Of a DNA stretch of 14,908 nt, positions 6,893 through 14,907 are shown in pieces; the stretch's first letter is position 1, and every line of letters begins with the position of its first letter. The stretch comes from Rikenellaceae bacterium. GTDB taxonomy: Bacteria > Bacteroidota > Bacteroidia > Bacteroidales > Rikenellaceae. Both the position numbers and the translations under genes were made by a program. The stretch is taken from contig JAJQAW010000152.1 in assembly GCA_021203585.1 (NCBI GenBank), forward strand, positions 1-14,908, given 5' to 3'. The notes beneath the pieces are model-generated. The model worked only from the letters and a program-made list of their open reading frames with translations. It had not been told where the DNA came from and made no database searches.

Positions 6893-8275
6893 ATGAAGAA
6901 TTTCTCCCATATTTATTTCGTAGGCATCGGCGGGATCGGTATGAGCGCCATTGCCCGGTACTTCCGGCACGAGGGCAAAGCCGTAGCCGGTTACGACCGT
7001 ACCTGCACCCCGCTCACCCGTGAGTTGGAACAGGAAGGTATAGACATTCATTATCAGGAGGATGTAGCTCTTATTCCGGAAGCCTTTACCGATTCTCGGC
7101 ATACGTTAGTCGTTTATACGCCGGCCGTCCCGGACCACCACCGGGAATTGATCTTTTTCCGCGAAGGCGGGTTCAGGCTGGTAAAGCGTTCTCAAATTCT
7201 GGGAATGCTTTCCCGGGGAAAAACCCTCATGGCCGTAGCCGGCACGCATGGTAAAACGACGGTGACCACGATGGTAGCCTGGTTCAATCACCGGGTCAGT
7301 GACGGCAGCGCCTTTCTGGGAGGGATCTCCAAAAACTTCCACAGTAACCTGGTGCTCGGTCAAGGCGACCGGCTGGCGGTGGAAGCGGACGAATTCGACC
7401 GCTCTTTCCTGCAACTCGAGCCCTCCAGTGCGGTAATTACGGCCATCGATGCCGATCACCTGGATATCTATGGAACGCATGAAGCGGTCCGAGAAGCCTT
7501 CTCGGAATTCGTAGCTCGAATTCGGCCCGGCGGTGCGCTCATTCTGAAAAACGGAATCGAGCTGCCGGTGCACCAGAAACACCTACGTCAGTACCGCTAC
7601 TCCTACGATACGCCGTCCGATTTCTATGCCGCGAACATTCGCCGGATCGAAGGGGGATACAGCCTCTTCGATCTGGTGTGTCCGGATCGAACGATCAAGG
7701 ATTGCCGGCTGGGAGTTCCGGGGTGGATCAATGTGGAAAATGCAGTGGCTGCTACGGCGTTGCTGTGGTATACCGGCGGCCTGGACAACGACAATAAACT
7801 ACGGGAAGCCATCGCCACGTTCGAAGGGGTCAAACGCCGCTTCGAGATATACATCCATACCCCGCAAATCGTTTATATGGATGATTACGCCCATCATCCG
7901 GAAGAATTGCGGGCCGCCATTACCTCTTTGCGGGAAATGTTCCCGGAGCGTAAACTGACTGTGATTTTTCAACCGCACTTATTTTCCCGCACCCGGGATT
8001 TCGCCCCGGAATTTGCAGAAGCTTTATCCCTGGCCGACCAGGCGGCCCTACTGCCCGTTTATCCGGCCCGGGAACTTCCGATCGAAGGAGTCGATTCCGA
8101 ACTGATTCTCCGGCAGCTTACGATCCCGCACCGGTTGATCCGAAAAGAAGAGATACTCTCGTTTGTCAACCGGATCGATACCGGGGTGCTGGTGACTTTC
8201 GGTGCCGGAGATATCGATCGGTATTGCCTGCCGATCGCAGAAACACTGGGGGAGAAATTCCGGATCGAGCCATGA
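6893..8275 (+). CDS. murC: UDP-N-acetylmuramate--L-alanine ligase
   Basis: MurC joins L-alanine to UDP-MurNAc with ATP in the cytoplasm, the first amino-acid step of peptidoglycan stem-peptide synthesis. From the ATG at 6893 the protein is 460 residues, within family range. The N-terminal Rossmann domain starts at once with HIYFVGIGGIGMSAIA (6-21). The ATP loop is GTHGKTT (117-123). Further Mur-ligase markers are AFLGGISKN, AVEADEFDRSFL and DADHLDIYGT in the central domain, and DDYAHHPEEL at the start of the C-terminal domain. The longer frame from 6791 adds 34 residues that do not resemble MurC and would begin upstream of the promoter, so 6893 is preferred. The stop overlaps the ftsQ start (ATGA), implying translational coupling. 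In most relatives murC follows murG; here a GH127 gene in the opposite direction precedes it. Confidence 0.97.
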   Translation: MKNFSHIYFVGIGGIGMSAIARYFRHEGKAVAGYDRTCTPLTRELEQEGIDIHYQEDVALIPEAFTDSRHTLVVYTPAVPDHHRELIFFREGGFRLVKRSQILGMLSRGKTLMAVAGTHGKTTVTTMVAWFNHRVSDGSAFLGGISKNFHSNLVLGQGDRLAVEADEFDRSFLQLEPSSAVITAIDADHLDIYGTHEAVREAFSEFVARIRPGGALILKNGIELPVHQKHLRQYRYSYDTPSDFYAANIRRIEGGYSLFDLVCPDRTIKDCRLGVPGWINVENAVAATALLWYTGGLDNDNKLREAIATFEGVKRRFEIYIHTPQIVYMDDYAHHPEELRAAITSLREMFPERKLTVIFQPHLFSRTRDFAPEFAEALSLADQAALLPVYPARELPIEGVDSELILRQLTIPHRLIRKEEILSFVNRIDTGVLVTFGAGDIDRYCLPIAETLGEKFRIEP

Positions 8276-9081
8276 ACCGAAATTCCAAGATCATCCTCGA
8301 TACGCTGGTTTGGACCGCACTGGCGGTATACCTCGTGCTGGCCGCAGGATATTGTTCCCGTCAGCAATCGGACCGGATTTGCACCGGCTTGAATATTGTG
8401 GTCAAGGACAGCGTGAAGATCGGATTGCTTTCCCGGTCCGCCGTCCGGGATATTTTGGTCGGACATAGTCTGTCGCTGACCGGAGCACCGCTCGATTCCA
8501 TAAACCTGGCGGCCGTCGAAGAAATTCTCGTAAGCCACCCCATGGTCCAATCGGTACGGGTATATTCTTCACTGAACGGACGGTTAAACATCGAGCTTGA
8601 GCAGCGCCGTCCTGTAGCCCGTATTCAAACCGAAAACGGTTACCGCTTTTTCCTCTCCGCAGACGAATTCGTGATGCCGTTAAAATCCGCCTCTTTGATC
8701 GATGTTCCCCTAGTTACTGGCCTGCCGGAATTCACTTTCGGCACCGATTTTGAAGGGGAAATTCCGGCACCCGAAGAGACCGAAAAAAAATCGCTTGAAA
8801 ATTATAAATTCTTACAGAATCTCATTAATTTTGTAAAATTCGTAGAGCGAGACCCCTTTTGGAATGCACAGATCGTTCAGATCCATGTACTGCCGGGAAA
8901 TGAGGTCGAATTGATCCCTCGTCTGGGACGAGGTATGATCCTGTTGGGGGATTTTGCGGGCTACCGGAAGAAACTGGACAAACTGTATAAATTTTATCAG
9001 CGGGGTTTGGCTTACGAGGGGTGGAATAAATACGCCTGCATCAACCTTAAATACGAGGACCAGGTGGTTTGTACGCAGTAG
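8272..9081 (+). CDS. ftsQ: Cell division protein FtsQ
   Basis: FtsQ is a single-pass inner-membrane protein of the divisome that links early and late division proteins through its periplasmic part. The 269-residue product has a short cytoplasmic N-terminus, one membrane helix (about 10-27) and a POTRA-like region (about 37-105, including EEILVSHPMVQSVRVYSS). A beta-rich domain follows, with the family-typical ending INLKYEDQVVCTQ. The start at 8272 overlaps the murC stop as ATGA. An earlier in-frame ATG at 8224 lies inside murC and adds 16 residues unlike FtsQ. Its identity rests on position, topology and the C-terminal pattern, since FtsQ proteins diverge strongly in sequence. Confidence 0.92.
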   Translation: MNRNSKIILDTLVWTALAVYLVLAAGYCSRQQSDRICTGLNIVVKDSVKIGLLSRSAVRDILVGHSLSLTGAPLDSINLAAVEEILVSHPMVQSVRVYSSLNGRLNIELEQRRPVARIQTENGYRFFLSADEFVMPLKSASLIDVPLVTGLPEFTFGTDFEGEIPAPEETEKKSLENYKFLQNLINFVKFVERDPFWNAQIVQIHVLPGNEVELIPRLGRGMILLGDFAGYRKKLDKLYKFYQRGLAYEGWNKYACINLKYEDQVVCTQ

Positions 9082-9478
9082 CGGACTCCAGCGGGGAATA
9101 GCATCGAAACGGAGAGTTGCGTAGGAACGGAGAGAATGGATAGGGTGCAAACAATGGAGGGCGTGGAGAGCATGACTGGAGCGGGGATTATCTGTGGAGC
9201 GGGGAGACTCGTCGGAAGGTGAATTCATCGGAAAAGGAGAGTGTCATCGGAAAGGGGAAATGACCGGCACAGTGCGCCTGCGAGGAACGGAACGGTACCC
9301 GTACCGAAAGCGTAGAACGAAAAAAGAGGATGAACACACACCCGATTCACAGAAAATAAAGCGGCATTAACCGAAATTCGGAAAAAAGAAGGATTCCGTC
9401 GGCCCGCAAAATAAAAAGCGGCAAACCCCGTCTATGAAAAGAAAGAAGAGCACTAACTAAGATATACCGGAAGGATGT
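9082..9478. other. 397-base non-coding spacer between ftsQ and ftsA
   Basis: ftsQ and ftsA are normally close together, so this gap is unusual. The plus strand is strongly purine-rich from about 9090 to 9260 and again near 9310-9450. Only very short frames exist: 28 codons from 9136, and 9 codons from 9330 after an AGAGG-like sequence. Neither looks like a gene. A small inverted repeat (CGGTAC at 9293-9298 and GTACCG at 9301-9306) and an 11-base one at 9371-9381 are present. No TAnnTTTG element was found, so ftsA may depend on the murC promoter or on an atypical one. Confidence 0.7.
9108..9263. repeat. Cluster of degenerate 18-19-base tandem duplications
   Basis: Three adjacent pairs share nearly the same period. 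AACGGAGAG occurs at 9108 and 9126 (18 apart), TGGAGCGGGGA at 9177 and 9195 (18 apart), and CATCGGAAA at 9226 and 9245 (19 apart). GCGGGGA also occurs at 9091. The units differ between pairs but are all G/A-rich, which suggests a decayed short tandem repeat or repeated local slippage. Confidence 0.6.
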
Positions 9479-10939
9479 ATGGAGACTAAAGATTACGTGG
9501 TTGCGATAGATTTGGGAACGTCCAAGGTGGCGACATTGGTCGGCCGCCGTAGCAGCGGGAACAAAATCGAAGTGTTGGGCAGCTCGATGAGCGATTCGCT
9601 CGCCGGAGTGGTCCGGGGTGAGATCAAAAATACCGAACACCTATCCAAGGCCCTCGATCAAACTCTCCGGGAAATCGAAGAATCCCTCGGTATTCAAATA
9701 CGGGAAGCCTGGGTAGGAGTATCCGGACAGCACATCAAAACGCTCAAGCACTCCGGATATATCTTCATCGAAAATAACGAAGGGGAAGTTCGCCAGCGCG
9801 ATGTGCAACGCCTGAATGACAGCATGAACAACATCCAGATTCCGGTCGGCGAGACCATCATCCACATTCTCCCGCAGGAATACCGGTTGGACGATGAGGC
9901 GGACGTGCGCGAACCGGTCGGAATGATCGGCAAGAAACTGGAAGCCTCGTTCAATATCATGGTCGGCGATAAATCGGCTGTGGGCCGCATCGACCGGACC
10001 CTGTCCAAGCACAATATCTCTGTCAAACACCATATTCTCAATCCGTTGGCCTCGGCCGAGGCGGTGCTGATTCCCGACGAAAAAGAATTGGGGGTTTGCG
10101 TGGTCGACATCGGAGGGGGAACCACCGATATTTGTATTTACCACGACAATATCATACGGCATACGGCGGTCATTCCGCTGGGCGGCAATATCATCAACAA
10201 AGACATCCGGTCCTACGGTATTCTGGAGCGGCGGGTGGAGAGCCTGAAGGTGAAATTCGGAGGTGCCGTGGGAGCGATAGAGCGTGCCGATAAATTCATC
10301 ACCATTCCGGGGCTCAACGCCCGGGATCCGAAAGAAATATCCTGCCGCAACCTGGCCTCGATCATCGAAGCGCGGTTGATGGACATCATCGACAGCGTGA
10401 AGTATGAAATTAAAAAAGCCGGTTATACCGACCGGTTGGGAGCGGGAATCGTGCTGACCGGAGGTACCGCGCAAACCAACAACATCGACGTATTGTTCCG
10501 TAACCATACCGGGTATGATGTCCGGGTAGCCATACCGGATACTTATGTCACCGAAGGGTCGCTCGAAATGATCAATTCACCGGTTTATTCCGTGGCGGTC
10601 GGGCTACTGCTCAAAGCCACTGGGGCCGGGAGTACCACGGCTACCGGCCGTCGTCCGATGGTTAAAACCGCCACCGTGACTACGGTAAAACCCCCCGTGC
10701 AACCGCAGCCGGAAACTCCGCGGCCGGAATCCGGGCCGCCGGTAGAGACTCCGCGTTCGGGACGGCGGGTGTGGAACGATCCGACGCAAGAGCGGGCCAA
10801 AGGAAGTTTTCGGGATACTTCGTTCGACGATTCGGACGAGAAAGCGGCAGCGGAGGAGGAACCCAAAAAAGGAGGCTGGCTCCAACGGGTTAAAGAACGG
10901 CTCACCAGTGCATTCGATGTCGTGGACGACGAAATATAA
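9479..10939 (+). CDS. ftsA: Cell division protein FtsA
   Basis: FtsA is an actin-like ATPase that tethers FtsZ filaments to the inner membrane and recruits later division proteins. The 486-residue product has phosphate-1 loop AIDLGTSKVATLVG (9-22), the FtsA-specific 1C domain (about 80-165), phosphate-2 loop VVDIGGGTTDICIY (208-221) and adenosine motif IVLTGGTAQ (324-332). A proline-rich linker (about 400-430) and an acidic stretch (450-462) lead to the C-terminal amphipathic membrane helix GGWLQRVKERLTSAFD (465-480). The linker makes it longer than the roughly 420-residue E. coli protein, as is common in this phylum. AAGGA at 9471-9475 upstream of the ATG is a plausible ribosome site. It lies 25 bases before ftsZ. 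Confidence 0.97.
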   Translation: METKDYVVAIDLGTSKVATLVGRRSSGNKIEVLGSSMSDSLAGVVRGEIKNTEHLSKALDQTLREIEESLGIQIREAWVGVSGQHIKTLKHSGYIFIENNEGEVRQRDVQRLNDSMNNIQIPVGETIIHILPQEYRLDDEADVREPVGMIGKKLEASFNIMVGDKSAVGRIDRTLSKHNISVKHHILNPLASAEAVLIPDEKELGVCVVDIGGGTTDICIYHDNIIRHTAVIPLGGNIINKDIRSYGILERRVESLKVKFGGAVGAIERADKFITIPGLNARDPKEISCRNLASIIEARLMDIIDSVKYEIKKAGYTDRLGAGIVLTGGTAQTNNIDVLFRNHTGYDVRVAIPDTYVTEGSLEMINSPVYSVAVGLLLKATGAGSTTATGRRPMVKTATVTTVKPPVQPQPETPRPESGPPVETPRSGRRVWNDPTQERAKGSFRDTSFDDSDEKAAAEEEPKKGGWLQRVKERLTSAFDVVDDEI

Positions 10940-10964
10940 CACATAGCATAAGCACAAGACTTGT

Positions 10965-12410
10965 ATGACTGATATGATCGATTTCATTTTACCGCAGGCA
11001 ACGCCGTCGATTATCATGGTGGCCGGAGTCGGAGGAGGAGGGAGCAATGCGGTAAACCACATGTTCCGCCTGGGTATTACAGACGTTTCTTTCATGGTGT
11101 GTAATACCGATAAACAGGCGTTAGACCGCAGTCAGATTCCTATCAAGGTGATTCTGGGCCAGTCGCTTACCCACGGTCTGGGCGCCGGTAACCAGCCGGA
11201 AGTCGGCCGGACTGCCGCCGAGGAGAGTTACGAAGAAATTGCAGAGATATTCAAAAAGCACAGTACCCGGATGGTCTTCGTGACGGCCGGGATGGGAGGA
11301 GGAACCGGTACAGGCGCCGCTCCGGTCATCGCTAAAGCGGCCAAAGACCAGGGTATTCTTACCATCGCCATCGTGACCATACCCTTTAAGACCGAGGGAC
11401 GAAAACGGTTCCAGCAAGCCCTGGAAGGGATTTCCGAAATCCGAAATTATGTAGATTCGTTGTTGGTTATCAACAATGAAAATATTCTGGAAATGCACGG
11501 ACAGCTCGGACTTTCCGAGGCCTTCGGACGGGCGGACGATATCCTGGCCACCGCAGCCAAGGGAATTGCCGAGATCATCACCGGAAACAATTATATCAAC
11601 GTCGACTTTGCCGATGTGAAAACGGTCATGAGCAACAGCGGTATCGCGCTGATGGGTTCGGCTCAGGCCGGCGGGGAAAATCGGGCGGACGATGCCGTAC
11701 GCGGGGCGCTGGCTTCACCGCTGCTCAATCATCAGGACATTTCCGGCGCCAAAAACATTCTGCTCAATATTACCTACGGGGATAAAGAAGTGACCATGGA
11801 GGAAACGTACCGCATCAGCGAGTATGTGCAGGAAAAAACGGGCTTTGTGGCCGATTTGATCTGGGGGGCAGGAAAAGACGAATCGTTGGGCGAGGATATC
11901 AAAGTGACCATTATCGCAACCGGCTACGACAGCAGTTCGATCGATGATTTTTTGGAAGATTCCCGCAATGATAGCGAAAAGCGTTTCAACAAAGGGAAAA
12001 CGCAACCGGAAGAACCGGTCATCGAACAGGAGCCGGACACAGAGCCGGAAGCGGCAAAAAAAACCTATCCGGTGGTAGAGCCGCAAAAGCCGTTCCAACC
12101 ACGCCCTGCGCAGCCGCAGTCCCCGAATCCGGTCATACAATCCCGACAACCGGGCGGACGAACCACCATCGTGGCCGGAGACGGCGATTTTCAGGTGGTT
12201 GAACGGGAAATCGCTCCGGTGGTCACGACGATACAAACCGATGACAACGCCATCAATTACGATGAACTGGAAAAGAGTCCGGCTTGGCTGCGCCGAAAGA
12301 TGTCTTTCGATGAAATCGCTCCGGACGATAAAGGGGTTTCTCGCGTGACACTGCGTGAAGATGTCAAAAAAGCAGAGAAAGAAGAGCCGAAATCCAACGC
12401 TCTTTTTTAA
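10965..12410 (+). CDS. ftsZ: Cell division protein FtsZ
   Basis: FtsZ is the tubulin-like GTPase that forms the cytokinetic Z-ring. The 481-residue product has the N-terminal glycine loop [14 protein letters not shown] (20-33), NTDKQAL (47-53), the tubulin signature [11 protein letters not shown] (110-120) and the T7 synergy loop [11 protein letters not shown] (212-222), whose Asp214 and Asp217 drive GTP hydrolysis. A variable Q/P-rich linker (about 335-430) precedes the conserved FtsA-binding peptide SPAWLRRKM (438-446). About 35 charged residues follow that peptide and end in SNALF, so the peptide is not at the extreme C-terminus as it is in E. coli. Two possible ATGs (10965 and 10974) begin the frame; the first is used here. 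No ribosome site is evident. It is probably co-transcribed with ftsA. Confidence 0.98.
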   Translation: MTDMIDFILPQATPSIIMVAGVGGGGSNAVNHMFRLGITDVSFMVCNTDKQALDRSQIPIKVILGQSLTHGLGAGNQPEVGRTAAEESYEEIAEIFKKHSTRMVFVTAGMGGGTGTGAAPVIAKAAKDQGILTIAIVTIPFKTEGRKRFQQALEGISEIRNYVDSLLVINNENILEMHGQLGLSEAFGRADDILATAAKGIAEIITGNNYINVDFADVKTVMSNSGIALMGSAQAGGENRADDAVRGALASPLLNHQDISGAKNILLNITYGDKEVTMEETYRISEYVQEKTGFVADLIWGAGKDESLGEDIKVTIIATGYDSSSIDDFLEDSRNDSEKRFNKGKTQPEEPVIEQEPDTEPEAAKKTYPVVEPQKPFQPRPAQPQSPNPVIQSRQPGGRTTIVAGDGDFQVVEREIAPVVTTIQTDDNAINYDELEKSPAWLRRKMSFDEIAPDDKGVSRVTLREDVKKAEKEEPKSNALF

Positions 12411-12471
12411 CCTCTGCCAGAGGGGATAAAAGAAGTACCGGAAGTCTGCCGAGGAATATCAAAAGTTTAGA

Positions 12472-12543
12472 CGGATTAAATTTAGTGATGAACAGTAGTT
12501 CGGTCGGTACCGGATTCCTGTTTTTTATACCGGTATTAATCCG
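12472..12543. repeat. Nested inverted repeat downstream of ftsZ
   Basis: CGGATTAA (12472-12479) pairs with TTAATCCG (12536-12543). Inside it, TACCGG (12508-12513) pairs with CCGGTA (12530-12535). The right arms are contiguous, while the left arms are split by 28 bases. The loop contains a T6 run. This may be a 3' structure of the ftsZ transcript; a true terminator is doubtful because the T-run lies in the loop. Confidence 0.4.
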
Positions 12544-12941
12544 CTATTTAGGAGGATTCGAAGTCGGCTTCCGAGTTCTTTCCGGAAGTATGGTCCGGTG
12601 GCAAAATCAGAGAGGTGCCCGATCCTCCCATCTTACTCGGTAATATCGATGGAGAAAACCGACCCTTCCTTTACCACTTGATTTCCGAACGTCTTCCGGT
12701 CCGAAATTTATAGTTTTATCCCCTTCTGAATGGGAGGATTAAATCCATTCGAATGCTGCTTAATCGATCCGATCCGGGTCCGGATTCCACAGAAAACCTC
12801 ATGCTTGATTCCGGAACTTTCCATACATCGAAAAATCGGTGGTCGGGAAGTTGCCCCCGCTGCGGATGGTGTTGTTCCGGTTAAACCTTTGGGCTCCAAA
12901 CTGTTTACGGTCGGAAATTGTAGTTTCGGAAAGGAGGATGC

Positions 12942-13158
12942 CCCCTTTTTATCGGTGCCCGTGCCGGAGGATCGAAAAAAACCGGGACAGACAACCCCAG
13001 AAAGGGGAGTGCACTTATTGCAGGATGACCATGGTTCCGGACAGGGGGACGCCCGATTCTTTCTGTGCCGGTGCTTGAGGGCGGAAAAAGAAATGCGGAG
13101 CAGACAACCCGGAGGGGAGTGCGCCTGGGGCAGGATGAACAGGGAGAAATGGTTCAGG
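12942..13158. repeat. Diverged tandem duplication, about 110-base period
   Basis: Two consecutive segments share an ordered series of blocks. These are GTGCCGG (12961 and 13065), CAGACAACCC (12988 and 13101), AGGGGAGTGC (13003 and 13113), GCAGGATGA (13020 and 13130) and ATGGTTC (13031 and 13149). The spacing between copies is 104-118 bases, so small insertions and deletions have accumulated. The shift in spacing would break any shared reading frame, which argues against a coding repeat. Confidence 0.65.
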
Positions 13159-13236
13159 ATACGGATGCGTGTTACCGACTGCGTTGGGTTTGCCGGGTGA
13201 AAGACCGGATCGATCGATCCCCTGAAGCGGTATGAT

Positions 13237-14718
13237 TCAATCCAAACGTATGAGATTTTTGGCAATGTCTTCGGCGTTCATGGATTCCTGTCCCCAGATT
13301 TCGGCGGCGGTGTCTCCGGCTTTTCCGTGCACGTAGACCGCCAGGGTCGCGGCGCTGCCGGCATCCATACCCTGGGCCAGTAGTCCTGCCGTAAGTCCCA
13401 TTAATACATCCCCGCTGCCTCCTTTGGCCATGCCCGGGTTACCCGTCGAGTTGATCCAATACTGGCCCGTAGGACTGCATACGGTCGTATAGGCTCCTTT
13501 GACGACAATATGACTTTGGATTTCCGCAGCCAGTTCGGTGGTTTTTTCCAATTTCTCCCGGTCACTTTCCCACGGGCCGATCAATCGTTTGAGTTCCCCC
13601 ACATGCGGAGTTAGCACCGACCCTGCCGGGATCGCGGGTAGCAATTCTCTGCGGGCAGCCAGGATATTCAGCGCGTCGGCATCGAGGACCATCGGATGCC
13701 GGTAAACTTCCAGTAACTCTTTAAAAGCTTTGAACGTTTCCGGCGCTTGTCCCATGCCGCTACCGATTCCGATCGCCGTATATTTTTCGAGGTTGTGGGG
13801 AATTTCGGTAAAACGGTTGCCGCGGTCCGGACTCACCAACGCGGCCGGATGGGTGATGTGCATAACCAGATGTTCGGCTTTGGGGACGTGTACCGTTACC
13901 AGTCCGCAGCCCGAGCGAAGGGCGCCTCCGGTGGATAAAACGGCGGCTCCGGTCATGCCTACGCTGCCGGCGATCAATAATGCGTGACCATATTCCCCTT
14001 TGTGGGCGAATTTGGGCCGTTTTTGCATCAAATGCTGCACATCCTCTGGTGTAACGTAATAATAGGGGGAAGGGCATTGGCGGAGGAAAGTTTCCGACAG
14101 TCCGATCGGTAGAATGACCACTTCTCCGGCCCATTCGCCGCTCTCGGGCAGGAGTAGGGAAAGTTTAGGGTACTGCAGGGTGAGGGTAATGTCCGCCTCT
14201 ACGATCGGTCCCTTCGTGCTGCTGAACTGCGGGGCCATACCCGATGGAATATCGATGGAAACCGTTTGGCGGCCTGCCAGATTCATTTTACGAATGGTCT
14301 CGGCCACAATTCCTTCCGCCGGTTTTTCGGTTCCGGTTCCCAATAAGGCATCAATGAAAACCGCATCCGGCACAGGGTGAAGCGGAATTTCACGAGGAAG
14401 CATTTCGATGCGGACAGCTGCCGGCAACCGATGCAGGTTGATGCGGTATTCTTCCGTAGTCTCCTGTTCTGCAAACAGGGTATATACCGTGCAGGGATAT
14501 CCCTGTTCGGACATCATCCGGGCCACGGCCAAACCGTCCGCACCGTTATTGCCCTTTCCGGTAAAAAAAATCAACGGAGGCCGATGCGCATACCGTTTGA
14601 TCAGAAAATCGGCGATTTGCCGAGCCGCCCGTTCCATCAGTTCGATGGATGAAATCGGTTCGTGCGTTATGGTATATCGGTCTGCTTCCCGGATTGGATT
14701 GCCTGTCAGTATTTTCAT
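13237..14718 (-). CDS. nnr: Bifunctional NAD(P)H-hydrate epimerase / ADP-dependent NAD(P)H-hydrate dehydratase
   Basis: This enzyme repairs NADHX and NADPHX, hydrated forms of the reduced cofactors. The N-terminal YjeF_N domain (about 1-215) interconverts the R and S epimers, and the C-terminal ribokinase-like domain (about 225-490) dehydrates S-NAD(P)HX using ADP. The 493-residue length matches the fused form. Visible markers are ELMERAAR (26-33), GKGNNGADGLAVAR (54-67), DALLGTGT (123-130) and SIDIPSGM (154-161) in the epimerase. In the dehydratase they are KFAHKGEYGHALLIAGS (236-252), VLDADALN (344-351), LTPHVGELKRL (369-379) and TGNPGMAKGGSGDVLMG (425-441). The start ATG at 14718 lies 30 bases after the stop of a possible upstream frame, so it may be part of an operon. 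E. coli nnr (yjeF) is the fused counterpart. Confidence 0.96.
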   Translation of the reverse strand: MKILTGNPIREADRYTITHEPISSIELMERAARQIADFLIKRYAHRPPLIFFTGKGNNGADGLAVARMMSEQGYPCTVYTLFAEQETTEEYRINLHRLPAAVRIEMLPREIPLHPVPDAVFIDALLGTGTEKPAEGIVAETIRKMNLAGRQTVSIDIPSGMAPQFSSTKGPIVEADITLTLQYPKLSLLLPESGEWAGEVVILPIGLSETFLRQCPSPYYYVTPEDVQHLMQKRPKFAHKGEYGHALLIAGSVGMTGAAVLSTGGALRSGCGLVTVHVPKAEHLVMHITHPAALVSPDRGNRFTEIPHNLEKYTAIGIGSGMGQAPETFKAFKELLEVYRHPMVLDADALNILAARRELLPAIPAGSVLTPHVGELKRLIGPWESDREKLEKTTELAAEIQSHIVVKGAYTTVCSPTGQYWINSTGNPGMAKGGSGDVLMGLTAGLLAQGMDAGSAATLAVYVHGKAGDTAAEIWGQESMNAEDIAKNLIRLD

Positions 14719-14748
14719 AACGTTTGGTTTTGGATAGGGACCACGCCT

Positions 14749-14907
14749 CTAAGGTATGAAAACAAATTGGAGATCGGGATTTATTTCCTGTAAAATATAA
14801 CCATAAGCTTCGCTGCTTTCACGAAAAAACGATGGTCCGCTTTCGAGCTCCCCTTCCAGGTTGCGCTCCGTTTTACTGCCGCAGCTGCCGGAAGAATTCC
14901 CACAGCA
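14749..14907 (-). CDS. C-terminal end of an unidentified cysteine-rich protein (partial)
   Basis: On the minus strand a frame is open from the right edge to a TAG (14751-14749), giving 52 visible residues. It starts with a cluster, CCGNSSGSCGS, and ends YGYILQEINPDLQFVFIP. The three cysteines in the first nine residues could bind a metal or iron-sulphur cluster, though they could also be chance. The codon pattern looks coding-like, and the stop lies 30 bases before the nnr start, consistent with an operon. Another minus frame is open over much of the same stretch, and I do not recognise the protein, so the call is tentative. Confidence 0.4.
   Translation of the reverse strand, partial: CCGNSSGSCGSKTERNLEGELESGPSFFRESSEAYGYILQEINPDLQFVFIP

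Larger units (their letters stand above)
12411..13236. other. 826-base spacer after ftsZ without a convincing gene
   Basis: This region lies between the convergent ftsZ and NAD(P)HX genes. The plus frame 12730-13200 and minus frame 12708-13265 are open, but both lack a recognisable domain or initiation signal. The minus frame also runs into the 3' end of the neighbouring gene. The content is repetitive: a diverged duplication of about 110 bases (12942-13158), a shorter shared block (12697-12717 and 12908-12926), an inverted-repeat structure at 12472-12543, a small hairpin right after the ftsZ stop (CCTCT and AGAGG at 12411-12423) and a 14-base palindrome at 13207-13220. No clean terminator was found for either flanking gene. 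It could be decayed coding sequence or repeat-derived DNA. Confidence 0.65.

Noticed and set aside
9136..9222. 28-codon small ORF in the ftsQ-ftsA spacer
   Set aside because: It lies in the repeats, has no ribosome-binding signal and its low-complexity composition follows the purine-rich DNA.
9641..10507. 288-codon minus-strand frame inside ftsA
   Set aside because: It is antisense to a well-conserved actin-like coding region and its composition reflects the complement of ftsA.
13207..13220. 14-base palindrome GGATCGATCGATCC as an nnr terminator or operator
   Set aside because: It cannot form a proper loop, has no T-tract and consists of repeated GATC/CGAT, so symmetry may be trivial.
12708..13265. 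Minus-strand 185-codon frame, with the plus-strand 156-codon frame at 12730-13200
   Set aside because: The two overlap each other, lack initiation signals and known domains, and cover the diverged repeats whose insertions and deletions do not respect a frame. The minus frame also enters the nnr gene.
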